Counted from the first letter of the stretch, positions 8,687-18,263 are shown. The stretch is DNA of 64,000 nt from Natrinema versiforme JCM 10478 (GCF_000337195.1 NZ_AOID01000053.1:1-64000), one strand, 5' to 3'. Numbers and translations: made by a program. The notes: generated by a model from the sequence alone, not told the origin.

Positions 8687-9383
8687 GAGTGACTCGACAG
8701 CGTTCGAAGTGACCGACTGTGCCGTCATCGGACGGACGTTCGAGGAGTACGCGGCGATGTTCGACCTCGAGCCGACCGAACTCGAGGGGCGACGGGTGCT
8801 CGACTGTCCCTCGGGCGTCGCGTCGTTCGTCGCGACTGCGACCGAACGAGGGATCGACGCCGTCGGGGCCGACGTCGTCTACGATCGATCGGTCACGGAA
8901 CTCGAACGGCGATGTCGCGAGGATCGCGAATCGGTCGGGGAACAACTCTCGAAGAAACGGGCGCTGTTCGAGTGGTCGTTCTACGGTTCGCCGGCCGAGC
9001 GCCGCCGTTATCTCCGGCGGGCCGCCGACCGATTTCTCGAGGACTACGCGAGCGACGGGGCGGGAGATCGGTACGTCGGTGCGGCACTGCCGTCGCTACC
9101 GTTCGATCGCGATTCGTTCTCGCTCGTCTTCTCATCGCACTTCCTGTTCCTGTACGGCGATCGGTTCGGCGAGGCGTTCCACCGCGAGTCGCTCCGGGAA
9201 TTGGCTCGCGTCGCGACCGACGAGGTCCGCGTCTATCCGCTCCAAGGGCTCGACGCGGAACCGTCCGTCCACCTCGAGTCCGTCGTCTCGATGCTCGCGG
9301 ACGAGGGGTACGAGCCGACCCTCGAGACGGTCCCCTTCGAGTTTCAGTCGGGATCGACGGAGATGCTCGTCTACTCGCCGTGA
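8685..9383 (+). CDS. SAM-dependent methyltransferase-like protein
   Basis: A 232-aa protein with a degenerate class I methyltransferase fold: GRRVLDCPSGVASFVATA (about 35-52) stands where motif I should be, then VGADVVYD as motif II and LPFDRDSFSLVFSSHFLFLY as the motif IV region common in SAM methyltransferases. The glycine-rich loop is reduced to CPSG, as in a group of haloarchaeal proteins, so activity is uncertain. The start is the ATG at 8685, which overlaps a palindrome that may be an operator. Substrate unknown. Confidence 0.85.
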   Translation: MSDSTAFEVTDCAVIGRTFEEYAAMFDLEPTELEGRRVLDCPSGVASFVATATERGIDAVGADVVYDRSVTELERRCREDRESVGEQLSKKRALFEWSFYGSPAERRRYLRRAADRFLEDYASDGAGDRYVGAALPSLPFDRDSFSLVFSSHFLFLYGDRFGEAFHRESLRELARVATDEVRVYPLQGLDAEPSVHLESVVSMLADEGYEPTLETVPFEFQSGSTEMLVYSP

Positions 9384-9423
9384 GAGCGGGCACAGCTGAG
9401 ATACTGGGACCAATCCGCCCTCG

Positions 9424-9430
9424 ATTTTAT
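9424..9430 (+). promoter_or_regulatory. TATA-like element of the PAC2 gene
   Basis: A TTTTAT stretch centred about 28 nt before the ATG at 9456. It supports 9456 rather than the in-frame ATG at 9429, which lies inside the element. Confidence 0.5.
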
Positions 9431-9455
9431 GGCGCTGACGCGCATCGATCCGACC

Positions 9456-10199
9456 ATGGCAGCAATCCGCCTACAGGGACCGGACGCGGACCTCGAGAAC
9501 CCGACGCTGGTCGAAGGGTTCCCGGGCGTCGGCCTCGTCGGCAAGATTGCGACGGACCACCTCGTCGAGCAACTCGACATGCGCTACTACGCGAGCGTCC
9601 ACTGCGAGGGGCTCCCCCGGATCGGCGTCTACCGCGGCGGCGACCGAACCGCTCGCCCGCCGGTCCGCCTCTACGTCAGCGAGGAACACGACCTCATCGC
9701 GCTCCAGAGCGACGCGCCGATCGCCTCGCAGGCCGTCGAGAGCGTCGCCGACTGTCTCACCGGCTGGATCGTCGAGCAGGATGCGACGCCGATCTATCTC
9801 AGCGGACTCCCCGCCGAGCGCGACGAGGACCGACCCGACATCTACGGCATCGCGACCGGCGACGGCGGCGAGGCGCTCGAGGGAACAGACATCCCGGTCC
9901 CGCCGGAAGACGGCGTCATCACCGGGCCGACGGGGGCGCTCATCAACCGCGCGGCACAGGAGGGCCACGGCAGCCTCGGGCTCGTCGTCGAGTGTGACCA
10001 CCAGTTCCCCGATCCGGAATCTGCGAGCGTCTTGCTCGAGGACGGCATCGGGCCGGTCACCGATCTCACGGTGGACGTGGCGAAACTCGTCGACCGCGCC
10101 GAGGAGATCCGAGCGAAACGGGAGCAACTGGCCCAGCAGATGCAGGCGATTGGACAGGACGAGAGTTCGCAGGCCCAGCCGCTACGGATGTACCAGTAG
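9456..10199 (+). CDS. PAC2 family protein (proteasome assembly chaperone-like)
   Basis: A 247-aa member of the PAC2 superfamily, related to eukaryotic proteasome-assembling chaperone 2 and common in archaea. It shows the family pattern: LVEGFPGVGLVGKIATDHL near the N terminus, a central GLPRIGVYRGGD region, GITGPTG-like VITGPTGALIN at about 165, and a short charged C-terminal helix. Archaeal members are proposed to help assemble the 20S proteasome, but experimental support is limited. It stands alone between the methyltransferase-like gene and an aldo/keto reductase. Confidence 0.9.
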   Translation: MAAIRLQGPDADLENPTLVEGFPGVGLVGKIATDHLVEQLDMRYYASVHCEGLPRIGVYRGGDRTARPPVRLYVSEEHDLIALQSDAPIASQAVESVADCLTGWIVEQDATPIYLSGLPAERDEDRPDIYGIATGDGGEALEGTDIPVPPEDGVITGPTGALINRAAQEGHGSLGLVVECDHQFPDPESASVLLEDGIGPVTDLTVDVAKLVDRAEEIRAKREQLAQQMQAIGQDESSQAQPLRMYQ

Positions 10200-10337
10200 T
10201 CCCGCTGGGTCACGGTCGGTCAGGATAGATCGATTTCGCGGTAAATAGGCCTCCTCGGTACCGAATCCCACACATCCTTTGCGGAAGACGCTACTGCAAA
10301 CACAACCCCTTTTCTCGTCGTTCCCCACCCTCCGACC

Positions 10338-11168
10338 ATGATGGAACAGATCGACCCTGAGACGTGTCCGACTGCGAACGGCATGCCGATGCTCGGCCTC
10401 GGAACGTGGCAAAACGAGGATCCCGAGCAGTGTGCCGAGAGCGTCCGGACGGCCCTCGAGATGGGCTATCGACACATTGACACCGCCCAAGCCTACGACA
10501 ACGAAGCAGCCGTCGGCGAGGGCATCGCGGCCGCCGACGTCGACCGCGACGATATCTTCCTCGCGACGAAGATCTGGACCGCGAACCTCGCACACGACGA
10601 CGTCCTCGAGACGGCCCGGGCCAGCCTCGACCGACTCGGCGTCGACTACCTCGACCTGCTGTACATCCACTGGCCGGCCGACGAGTACGAGGCCGAGGAC
10701 ACGCTCTCGGCCTTTTCGGAACTCTACGACGAGGGCCTGATCGAGAACGTCGGCGTGAGCAACTTCGAGCCCGAACAACTCGAGGAAGCCGTCGAGGTGT
10801 GTGACGCGCCGATCTTCGCGAATCAGGTCGAACTCCACCCGCTGCTCCCACAGGAGGAGGTCCGGGCCGCGTGTGACGACCACGATATCGAGGTCGTCGG
10901 CTACTCGCCGCTGGCGCGCGGACAGGTCTTCGACCAGCCCGAACTTCAGGAGATCGCGGAGAAACACGACGCCAGCGAGGCACAGGTCAGTCTCGCGTGG
11001 GCACGCGAGCAGGGCGTGACCGCGATCCCGAAAGCGACCGGCGAGGACCACATCGGCGACAACTGGGCGTCGCTGACGGTCGACCTCGATCAAGAGGACC
11101 TCGAGACGATCGACGCGATCGACGAGACGAGCCGCGAAGTCGATCCCGGCTTCGCCCCGTGGAACTGA
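10338..11168 (+). CDS. aldo/keto reductase
   Basis: A 276-aa cytosolic NADPH-dependent aldehyde/ketone reductase with the (beta/alpha)8 fold. The full catalytic tetrad is visible: D48 and Y53 in GYRHIDTAQAYDNE, K78 in LATKIW and H111 in YIHWP. The C-terminal cofactor loop reads IPKATGEDHIGDN. Length is normal for the family. The start is the first of two adjacent ATGs (10338, 10341). Substrate unknown; haloarchaeal relatives are often annotated as 2,5-didehydrogluconate reductase-like, which sequence alone cannot confirm. Confidence 0.95.
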   Translation: MMEQIDPETCPTANGMPMLGLGTWQNEDPEQCAESVRTALEMGYRHIDTAQAYDNEAAVGEGIAAADVDRDDIFLATKIWTANLAHDDVLETARASLDRLGVDYLDLLYIHWPADEYEAEDTLSAFSELYDEGLIENVGVSNFEPEQLEEAVEVCDAPIFANQVELHPLLPQEEVRAACDDHDIEVVGYSPLARGQVFDQPELQEIAEKHDASEAQVSLAWAREQGVTAIPKATGEDHIGDNWASLTVDLDQEDLETIDAIDETSREVDPGFAPWN

Positions 11169-11318
11169 GCGGCGACAGCGGCCCCGTACTCACTCGTTAT
11201 CGAGTTCCCTGAACCGGATCGACGCCCGTTTTCGCGTGCGAGCGGCCGAGTTCGGAGACGTGTCGCTTCCGAAGAAAAAGCAGGAAAGTTTACGGTACGC
11301 CGGCTTTTTGGCTCGCGT

Positions 11319-12089
11319 ATGTCTACCCGCTCGAAAAGCGGTGGCGGTGGTGGGCTCGTCGGCGCGGTCAGAGCCGACATTCGGCGGTTACACGGAGCCT
11401 GGATGGAGATCGTCTTCCCCCGGCAACGTGGCCGCGGCCACTCCGTCATGGGCAAGTGGAAGCCCGAGACGCTCCCGCAGAAGCTCGGCTATCACGGCTG
11501 GAGCGCCCTCGGCGTCATCGGCTTGCTCGTCCTCTATCCGCTTACCGTTCTCGGTCTCGGTACCCGCTACTACGCGGCGAAACTCGACTCGACACGAACC
11601 CGCCTTGGCATCGTCGGCGTCACGGGCATCGCACTGCTCGGGTGGGGGCTCCTGACGATCGCCTGGGGGGCGATGTCGTACATGGAACAGGTCGACATCC
11701 CACTCGACGCGGTGCTGGCGGTCGCAGCGGCAAGCGGCGTCGCAACCATCGCGACCGCGCTCGCAGCGACATCCGCGAAGGTCGGCGGCCGAGCGCTCAC
11801 GGTCGTCTTCGCCTATCCGTTCGCGATGACGGCGCTGTTCCTACCGCCGGTCGTCGCCGCGCTGGTGACGCCGTCGCTGCATCCCTACGTCCTCGACCCC
11901 AGCTACGACTTCGCCGTCTGGGTGTTGGACAACGTCCTGTTCGTCGGCGGGATCAGCGAGTATCTGCGGGGCAACTTCACGCTCGAGGGAGCGGCCTACG
12001 CGGGGATGTGGCTCGGCCTCTCGTTCCCGCTTGGCTGGTTCTTCGGGAGCGTCGTCGCGCTGGCGAATCTGGTTCGGCCCTCGCAGTAA
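11319..12089 (+). CDS. haloarchaeal membrane protein of unknown function
   Basis: A 256-aa protein with a basic Gly/Ser-rich N terminus (about 1-55) followed by about five hydrophobic helices (roughly 60-80, 95-120, 127-150, 160-185 and 225-250). No catalytic motif or known domain is recognised. The cytosolic N terminus carries many Arg/Lys, and a short KWKPETLPQKLGYHGW segment precedes the first helix. It is followed 85 bp later by another small membrane protein on the same strand; shared function is possible but unproven. Confidence 0.85.
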   Translation: MSTRSKSGGGGGLVGAVRADIRRLHGAWMEIVFPRQRGRGHSVMGKWKPETLPQKLGYHGWSALGVIGLLVLYPLTVLGLGTRYYAAKLDSTRTRLGIVGVTGIALLGWGLLTIAWGAMSYMEQVDIPLDAVLAVAAASGVATIATALAATSAKVGGRALTVVFAYPFAMTALFLPPVVAALVTPSLHPYVLDPSYDFAVWVLDNVLFVGGISEYLRGNFTLEGAAYAGMWLGLSFPLGWFFGSVVALANLVRPSQ

Positions 12090-12174
12090 GCCCCGCCGGT
12101 TCTTTTCGGACCACGGTCGTGAACGGACTGCCGATTCCCGATACCATTAGGAGTTTGCCTCCTAACGCCCGCAT

Positions 12175-12366
12175 ATGGAGTTCGATCTTCCAAAGACCGC
12201 AGTCGCATTTCTCGTCGTGATTGGGATCGGCATCGGGGGTATGCTCGCGACGCCGATGGGAACAGACACCATACTGATGATGGTCACGCCGTCGATGATC
12301 GTCTTCGGGCTGCTCATGCTCGCCCTCGGCGTCAAACACGGCGAGTACCGCGCCGCAGGCCGATAA
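12175..12366 (+). CDS. small two-helix membrane protein
   Basis: A 63-aa protein with two hydrophobic segments (about 8-27 and 33-52) joined by ATPMGTDTILM and ending in a charged tail. It resembles the short conserved haloarchaeal DUF7333-type proteins, but I assign that only tentatively. The ATG at 12175 follows TTAGGAG-like sequence. No function is known. Confidence 0.75.
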   Translation: MEFDLPKTAVAFLVVIGIGIGGMLATPMGTDTILMMVTPSMIVFGLLMLALGVKHGEYRAAGR

Positions 12367-12531
12367 CAGCGGACCGGATCTCTTTCTCGCTGATCGACCA
12401 GTTCTTACCCGTCGACCTGTGCTTGTCGCAGTTCCACGGGCGACGATCACGTCGGTACTGCCGCTTGTTCAAGCGATCGAAACCGGGAAAAGCGGTAGTA
12501 AAACGTCAGTCAGCGGTCGACTGCGGGCGGC

Positions 12532-13503
12532 CTACATGTAGCCGAGGTCGCGCAGGCGCTCCATCAGGTCTTCCTTGTCCTGGGCGCGGCCCGCGCGCTC
12601 GGTGGTTCCCTCGAGGTCCTGCAGCCACGCGGGGTCCTCGGTGTTCTTTTCGGTGCTGATCTCACTGCCGAGCGAGCGGAAGCCGGCGAAGTACTTCGGC
12701 GAGATCGGCACGTCGTCCTGTTCGACGCCCTCGGGGAGGTCGTCGTCGGCCTCGGGGACGTAGCCCTCCTCGGGGAAGTTCTCGACCGTGTCCGGCACCA
12801 CGAAGTTCCAGAAGGCGTCCCAGACGGCGGCCTCGTCGAACTGCAGGATGGGTTGGATGCGGTCGTGGGGCGGGTAGATGTCGGGGTCGTGGCGCGGCGA
12901 GAAGAACGTCTCGTCGGCGCGGGCCTCCTGTTCGTCCCAGCGCACACCGGAGATGACGCCGTCGATGCCGTGCTCCTCGAGCGCGTCGTTGAGCGCGACC
13001 GTCTTCAGCAGGTGGTTGCCGACGTAGGTGTCGAGCAGGAACGGGAACGTGTCCTCCTCGTACTCGAGGATATCCTCGACGTGGTGCTGGTTGTGCTCGG
13101 AGAGTTCCGAGATGTCGATGTCGTCGCCCGGCTCGAGGCCGTGTTCGTCGACGTACTCGCCGACGTCCTCGTTGCGCGCGTAGATTACCTCGAGATCCCA
13201 CTCGTCGGCCCAGTGGTCGACGAAGTCGTGGATCTCGTCGAAGTGCTGGTAGTGGTCGATGAAGACCGCGGGGGGTACCTCGAGGTCGAAGCGGTCCGCG
13301 ACCTCCTTGATGAAGTACAGCGTGAGCGTGGAGTCCTTGCCGCCGGTCCACATGACCGCCGGGTTCTCGTACTCCTCTAAGCCCTCGCGGGTGACTTCGA
13401 TCGCCTTCTCGATCTTGTCCTGAATGTGGGGATACTCTTCGGGCTCTTCGCCCTCGCCGTCGGCATAGTCGATGTCGACGTAGTCGGGAAAGTTCTCGGC
13501 CAT
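12532..13503 (-). CDS. phosphoadenosine phosphosulfate reductase family protein
   Basis: A 323-aa PAPS-reductase/ATP-PPase-family protein. The nucleotide-binding loop MWTGGKDSTLTLYF (GGKDS at 54-58) is intact, followed by PPAVFIDHYQHFDEI, GVRWDEQEARADETFF and HDRIQPILQFDEAAVWDAF. True CysH reductases have a C-terminal ECG...H redox motif, which is absent here, so the enzyme may use its PP-loop for adenylation or sulfur transfer rather than classical PAPS reduction. The start is the ATG at 13503; an ATTTACA element lies about 30 nt upstream on the minus strand, whereas the nearer AT-rich patch at 13513-13522 is too close. Confidence 0.9.
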   Translation of the reverse strand: MAENFPDYVDIDYADGEGEEPEEYPHIQDKIEKAIEVTREGLEEYENPAVMWTGGKDSTLTLYFIKEVADRFDLEVPPAVFIDHYQHFDEIHDFVDHWADEWDLEVIYARNEDVGEYVDEHGLEPGDDIDISELSEHNQHHVEDILEYEEDTFPFLLDTYVGNHLLKTVALNDALEEHGIDGVISGVRWDEQEARADETFFSPRHDPDIYPPHDRIQPILQFDEAAVWDAFWNFVVPDTVENFPEEGYVPEADDDLPEGVEQDDVPISPKYFAGFRSLGSEISTEKNTEDPAWLQDLEGTTERAGRAQDKEDLMERLRDLGYM

Positions 13504-13919
13504 CTCGTAATTAGATATAATTAGCAGGTGTAAATCCTTTGGGTCGGCGGAAAGCTCTGTCGGCACTCCGGACCCCGCCCCATCGGCCAATTCGGCCGAC
13601 AGTCACCGCACACCGCGGAATATCGCAGCGGCGTCGGCTCGGACACTCGTTCCGCCCTCGAGTCCCGCATCGAATCGGAGCACGCCGTCGGCGGTACCGG
13701 CAAATTTCTCTTACTCGAGGCAGCGAGTTCAGCTCTCGGAGAGCTCACTCACGAGACGACCACGCGGTACCGCGATTTTGGCGAATATTTCCGTCCGCGA
13801 AAATTTCTTGTATGTCCTTATCAGCAGTTATCGTGTGACTCAGTAGCAAAGGAGAAAATAAGCGATATCAACGGGCGAATCAGCGGATCGTCCGCGACGA
13901 AACCGCGACAGAGCACACT
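13504..13919. other. intergenic region, no gene recognised
   Basis: About 415 bp between two divergent genes. It contains the minus-strand promoter of the PAPS-reductase-family gene (ATTTACA near 13530-13537) and AT-rich sequence near 13780-13860 that probably drives the glutamate-cysteine-ligase-like gene. I see no convincing reading frame or RNA. Confidence 0.6.
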
Positions 13920-15032
13920 GTGTCAGTACACGAATCCCGACCGATACGACGGAGCATCGAAGTCGAGTACTGGGTCATCGACGACGACGGACGGCTCGTC
14001 GAACCGGGCGCGCTCGTCGACGCGTCGCCGGGAGCCGAGACCGAGTTCGTCGAGCCAGTGCTCGAGATCAAAACGACGCCCTGCGAGACGACCGCGGAAC
14101 TGCGGGACGAACTGTTCGACCGGATCGAAGCGGTCCTGCGACGGGCCGAGGAACTCGAGAAGGGACTGGTCCCGCTCGCCACGCCGATCAACCACGACGA
14201 GATTCGAGACCGTGCGAGCGACCGGACTCGAGTACAGGAACAGGTTATCGGCGACGATTTCGAGTACGTTCGCCACTGTGCGGGCACCCACATCCACGTC
14301 GAGCAACAACCGGACCGCGCGATCGATCAACTCAACGCGCTCATCGCGCTCGATCCGGCGCTCGCGCTGGTCAACTCCTCGCCGTACTTTCGAGGCCGGA
14401 ACCTGGCCGCGGGCGCGCGGTCGAAACTGTATCGATGGATGGCCTACGACGACGTCCCCCATCAGGGCCGGCTGTGGCCCTATGCCGACGATACCGAGGA
14501 GTGGACCCGGCGGCTCGAGCGGCGGTACGAGGAGTTCGTGACGGCGGCGATCGAGGCGGGTGCCGACCGGGCGACGATCCGGTCGCATTTCGACCCCGAG
14601 AGCGCGGTCTGGACGCCGGTCCAGCTCCGAGAGTCGTTTACCACCGTCGAGTGGCGCTCGCCCGATACCGCGCTGCCGAGTCAGGTCGTCCAACTGGCAG
14701 ATCAAGTGGCCACCATCGTCGACCACCTCGGCGATGCCGAGGTCCGTATCGAGGGCGACACTGGCCGCGTCGCCGACGACGAAATCGTCCTCCCGGAGTT
14801 CGACGCCGTCATCGAGTACGTCAACGCCGCGATCCGAGACGGGCTGGACTCGGACGCGGTCCGGTCCTATCTCGAGCGACTGGGATTCGACGTCGAGGCC
14901 TACGAGCCGGTCTCGAACGAGATCGTCGGACGGGGGCCGATCTCTCCGGCGGAGGCCCGCGAAATCCGGCTCGAGCACGCCGAGCGACTCGAGGAAAACG
15001 TTCGGCGAGCGCGACCGATCAGCAGCGATTGA
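13920..15032 (+). CDS. glutamate-cysteine ligase-like carboxylate-amine ligase (GCS2 family)
   Basis: A 370-aa GCS2-family ATP-dependent carboxylate-amine ligase, starting at a GTG. SIEVEYWVIDDDGRLVEPG (12-30) corresponds to the GxE(E/V)E substrate/metal loop of the family, and CAGTHIHVEQQPDRAIDQLN is the conserved His-x-His stretch. It is distinct from the other GCS2 protein in this window (27877-28959), which has the more canonical [13 protein letters not shown] start. Haloarchaea use gamma-glutamylcysteine instead of glutathione (established), so one of the two probably makes it; this one may join a different amine to glutamate. Confidence 0.88.
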   Translation: MSVHESRPIRRSIEVEYWVIDDDGRLVEPGALVDASPGAETEFVEPVLEIKTTPCETTAELRDELFDRIEAVLRRAEELEKGLVPLATPINHDEIRDRASDRTRVQEQVIGDDFEYVRHCAGTHIHVEQQPDRAIDQLNALIALDPALALVNSSPYFRGRNLAAGARSKLYRWMAYDDVPHQGRLWPYADDTEEWTRRLERRYEEFVTAAIEAGADRATIRSHFDPESAVWTPVQLRESFTTVEWRSPDTALPSQVVQLADQVATIVDHLGDAEVRIEGDTGRVADDEIVLPEFDAVIEYVNAAIRDGLDSDAVRSYLERLGFDVEAYEPVSNEIVGRGPISPAEAREIRLEHAERLEENVRRARPISSD

Positions 15033-15058
15033 CCGCCCAGAGTCGATCGACGCGGCCG

Positions 15059-15385
15059 TCACGACGAGGGGAGTCGCCGCTGACAGTCACGACAGAACGA
15101 GACCCCCGCCCGGTTCGGCGTGCCACACGACGGACAGCGCACGCCCGATGCATCGGCGGCCTCGATATCCATCTCGTTGGCCAGCACGGCGAACACGTCG
15201 TCGTCCGGCGCGATATCGTGTCCGTCATCCCCGCCTCGCGTCCGCGCCCACGCGTCGATTACCTCGTCGTCCCGTAGCCGCTCGAGCCCCCGGACCAGTC
15301 CCAGAAAGCAAAGCGTCGGCGCGATCATCACGAACGCCGCGACGGCGAGGCGACCGAGGAGCGCGTAGGGGCCCGGATCGTCCAT
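15059..15385 (-). CDS. small membrane protein with C-terminal zinc ribbon
   Basis: A 108-aa protein with one hydrophobic helix (about 9-33) and a C-terminal zinc ribbon CPSCGTPNRAGVSFCRDCQ (four cysteines in two CxxC pairs). The likely topology places the ribbon in the cytosol. It ends 27 bp from the stop of the convergent GCS2-family gene. Function unknown; such fusions resemble zinc-ribbon membrane proteins common in archaea. Confidence 0.82.
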   Translation of the reverse strand: MDDPGPYALLGRLAVAAFVMIAPTLCFLGLVRGLERLRDDEVIDAWARTRGGDDGHDIAPDDDVFAVLANEMDIEAADASGVRCPSCGTPNRAGVSFCRDCQRRLPSS

Positions 15386-15501
15386 ACTCGTCGTTCGCTA
15401 TCGGGGGTACAAACGTCTATCGCCGGTGCTCGCGACGGATTGAGACCGAATGGAAAACGAGCAGCTAGTCGAACCGAGATACCGACGAGGAGATCCGGCG
15501 C

Positions 15502-16086
15502 TTAGTCCGTGATGAACTTGTTGTCGCGCCAGTTGACGCCGCCCTGTCCGGAGCCGTGATCGCGCGGGCCCTCGACGACTTCGATGTCGGCGGGTCGCGG
15601 CTCGCCGTCGACGATTCGGGTCGCCTCGAGGTCGCCGTCGCGTTCCGAAATCGCTGTGAGGGTGCCTTTCTCGGCGGCTTCGGCGATCCCACAGAGGACG
15701 AGGAACATCTGGTACTGCAACAGCGAGTTCTGGAGGACGGTCTCGCGGTCGCCTTTGAACGCGGCGAACTCGACGAGTTCGGATTCGATCTCTTCCTCTT
15801 CTTCCTCGTCCCAGCTGAAGGACTTCTGGCGTCGCTCGTCCGGATCCTCCTCGTAGACCCGGTTTTCCGTGACGCTGGCCTTGAGCTGTGCCGTAGGGGT
15901 GTACTTGCTGACGGACTGGTCCTCGGCGACGGCCTTGAGGATCAGTGTATTATTGCGCCGCGTGATCTCGACGTCCGTGACTCCTTCCGGGAACGTCGCG
16001 TCGTCGATGTGGTCGTGGAGATCTTCGAGGGGCAGTTCAAGCGTCGAATGCAGCCGATAAACGTGTCTGGATTCCTCTGTTGACAT
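15502..16086 (-). CDS. conserved haloarchaeal protein of unknown function
   Basis: A 194-aa acidic soluble protein. It begins with a beta-rich region that reads like a small ligand or nucleic-acid-binding fold (RLHSTLELPLEDLHDHIDD, then DVEITRRNNTLILKAVAE), contains an E-rich loop at about 95-105, then a helical stretch QNSLLQYQMFLVLCGIAEAAEKG. I recognise it as a family conserved across haloarchaea but cannot name a function. It is probably transcribed from the AT-rich region at 16087-16205 and precedes no other gene in an operon. Confidence 0.82.
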   Translation of the reverse strand: MSTEESRHVYRLHSTLELPLEDLHDHIDDATFPEGVTDVEITRRNNTLILKAVAEDQSVSKYTPTAQLKASVTENRVYEEDPDERRQKSFSWDEEEEEEIESELVEFAAFKGDRETVLQNSLLQYQMFLVLCGIAEAAEKGTLTAISERDGDLEATRIVDGEPRPADIEVVEGPRDHGSGQGGVNWRDNKFITD

Positions 16087-16205
16087 TGTGGGAAGGTGTG
16101 TACGGCGATACTCGTGATCCGTTAGTACGAGCGCGTGACTTATATGACCTGCTATTAAATCCGTGAAATATCAAGATAGATAAATTACCATCGGCGACGC
16201 GACAG

Positions 16206-16556
16206 TTACGCGTCGGTCAGCGTCTCCTCGAGTTCCCCGCGTTCGTCGAGTTCCTCGAGAATGTCGGAGCCGCCGACGAACTCGCCGTCGACGAACGTCT
16301 GCGGGATGGTCTCCCAGCCGCTTTCCTCGTTGAGCGCCGCGCGGTACTCGTCAAGGGACTCGAGGACGTCGACGGTCTCGAAGTCGTCGCGGTGCTGGTC
16401 AATCAGGCCCAGCGCCTTGCGGGAGTAGCCACACTGGGGCATCAGCTCGGTCCCCTTCATGAAGAGAACGACCTCGTTTTCCGCGATGGCGTCGGCGACC
16501 TGCTCGTTGACCTCGTCCTGATCGAGACCCTGATTCGGTGGGAATTCCATACTCAT
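16206..16556 (-). CDS. monothiol glutaredoxin (Grx4/5 family)
   Basis: A 116-aa monothiol glutaredoxin. The active site is CGYS (C42), preceded by FMKGTELMPQ, and the family motifs WETIPQTFVDGEFVGGSDIL and a C-terminal ELDERGELEETL follow. Monothiol glutaredoxins of this type carry [2Fe-2S] clusters for transfer or sensing and normally use glutathione; in haloarchaea gamma-glutamylcysteine is the presumed thiol, which ties in with the GCS2 genes nearby. I chose MSMEF at 16556; a 15-residue extension to 16601 is possible but unconserved-looking. Confidence 0.93.
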   Translation of the reverse strand: MSMEFPPNQGLDQDEVNEQVADAIAENEVVLFMKGTELMPQCGYSRKALGLIDQHRDDFETVDVLESLDEYRAALNEESGWETIPQTFVDGEFVGGSDILEELDERGELEETLTDA

Positions 16557-16695
16557 CGCTACGGTCGTGACGGGGATATGCTTTGCGTCATCGGCACTCA
16601 CGATCGGACTCGGATCGCGATCGACCAGCGGCTCAGGGGCTGTGGTCCGAGAACGGTCCCGCCAGTAACGACAGGAAACAGCGAGAATCGACTTC

Positions 16696-17493
16696 TCAGT
16701 CCGCCGCGGTCGGTGTTTCGAGGACCTCGAGTTTCTCCGCGGCGTAGCCGAAGACGTTCCGGTAGCCGTTCGGGGACATGAGCACCGGATAGAACGCCTC
16801 GTCGGCGACCTGCTCGTTGCCGTCGGCGGCGGCGAAGGGATCCCCCGCTTCGACTTCCGTGAAGTTATCGACGAAGACCTCGTAGGTGTCGGCCTGTCCT
16901 TTGCGAATCACGTCGGTGAGACGGTAGACCGGGAGATCGCGTCGGACGGTATCGCCGGGCAGCGCGCCGACAGCGGTGAGGAAGGCGCGAGTCAGCCGGT
17001 CGGCGTTCTGGGCGGCCGTCTCCGAACCCTGTAGCCCGCACTCGACTTCGACGGTGTCGACGGCCGAGAAGAGCCGTCCCTCCGCGAAGTTGCTCGTCTC
17101 GACCATCGCCGAGACGGGCAGTTGCGGAACGATCTCTTTTGCCGTCTCGCTGACGCCGTTGACGATGGCGAACGGATCGGCGTGGCTCTGCGTGGAGTGC
17201 ATCGAGAAGGTCAGACAACCGTCGAGTTCGGCCACGAGTTCGGCCGCGAGTCGGCCTTCGTGTGTCTGGGCGTCCGGACTGCCCGGGAACGCGCGGTTGA
17301 GATCCTCGTCGACGAAGCGAACCTGCCGCTCGAGGGCCTCCTCGTTGGCGACGATGAGTTTGACGGGCCGTTTGACGGTCGGGCGTTCGTCGAGCAATCG
17401 CTCGACGGCTCGGACGCCACAGGGTTCGTCCCCGTGGACGCCCGCGACGACTGCGATCTCCGGCGTTCCCGACCCGATCTGTGCGACTCTCAT
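16696..17493 (-). CDS. succinylglutamate desuccinylase/aspartoacylase family zinc hydrolase
   Basis: A 265-aa M14-like zinc deacylase. Zinc ligands are H20 and E23 in GVHGDE and H99 in TFSMHSTQ; the catalytic glutamate is probably in VDTVEVECG. The N-terminal carboxypeptidase-like domain covers about 1-185, and a C-terminal beta domain ends in YGYAAEKLE-like sequence. It hydrolyses an amide of a small acidic or amino-acid substrate; the exact one is unknown. It is alone on this strand, divergent from the DUF309 gene. Confidence 0.9.
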   Translation of the reverse strand: MRVAQIGSGTPEIAVVAGVHGDEPCGVRAVERLLDERPTVKRPVKLIVANEEALERQVRFVDEDLNRAFPGSPDAQTHEGRLAAELVAELDGCLTFSMHSTQSHADPFAIVNGVSETAKEIVPQLPVSAMVETSNFAEGRLFSAVDTVEVECGLQGSETAAQNADRLTRAFLTAVGALPGDTVRRDLPVYRLTDVIRKGQADTYEVFVDNFTEVEAGDPFAAADGNEQVADEAFYPVLMSPNGYRNVFGYAAEKLEVLETPTAAD

Positions 17494-17768
17494 TACGTGA
17501 TAGTTGGGCCGAAACGGGAAAGGCGATTCGGTCTTTCACAGCGTGGACGGGTCAGCTGTCGGGCTCGAACCGACGGTACCGTGCCAACAGCCCCCTCTGA
17601 GCGGGGAATCGATGGATCGAGCACCGCCGACCTATCACGCTCGGTGAACCGCGACGGCGACGGGCCGCCCGCCCTCGAGCGTGTTAGTGAGTGTGATGCG
17701 ACATGAATGGCCGTGACGGAACGCAGCCCTCCGACGCGGTTACGTGAGTGGGGCCATAACGAACGCCC

Positions 17769-18263
17769 ATGGACGACCACACCCGCGACGACTCCGTCGG
17801 GCCGCCGATTTCCGACACGCCGACCGGGTGGGACGCCGAGCGCGGTCCGTCGAACGGCTGGGAGCACGGAACGCTCCGGCGGGCCGTGATTCACGGCGTC
17901 CGGCTGTACAACGCCGGCGACTTCCACGAATCACACGACTGCTTCGAAGCGGAGTGGTACAACTACGGCAACGGAACCACGGAGAGCGCGTTCCTTCACG
18001 GGATGGTGCAGGTGGCCGCCGGGGCGTACAAACACGTCGACTTCGAGGACGACGCCGGGATGCGGTCGCTCTTCGAAACGGCACTCCAATATCTCCGCGG
18101 CGTGCCACGGGACTACTACGGCGTCGCCCTTCCCGACGTGCGGAGCACGCTCACCACCGCGCTCGAGGACCCGACGGTACTCGAGGGGTGGCAGATCGAA
18201 CTCGACGGGGAGTACCCGGTGGCGAGCGAGGCGGACCGCGAGTACGCGGCGCGACTCGAGTAA
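17769..18263 (+). CDS. DUF309 protein
   Basis: A 164-aa helical protein of the DUF309 family. The diagnostic motif runs from [19 protein letters not shown] (about 47-65) to [17 protein letters not shown] (about 73-90), with conserved His, Glu, Trp and Gln facing a putative pocket. Function is unknown, although metal or nucleic-acid roles have been suggested for the fold. The start is the ATG at 17769. No operon partner is visible. Confidence 0.9.
   Translation: MDDHTRDDSVGPPISDTPTGWDAERGPSNGWEHGTLRRAVIHGVRLYNAGDFHESHDCFEAEWYNYGNGTTESAFLHGMVQVAAGAYKHVDFEDDAGMRSLFETALQYLRGVPRDYYGVALPDVRSTLTTALEDPTVLEGWQIELDGEYPVASEADREYAARLE

Noticed and set aside
17558-17574. A perfect tRNA T-arm-like stem-loop (GTCGG-TTCGAGC-CCGAC on the minus strand)
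   Set aside because: No matching acceptor, D or anticodon arm can be drawn on either strand, so it is at most a chance or decayed tRNA fragment.
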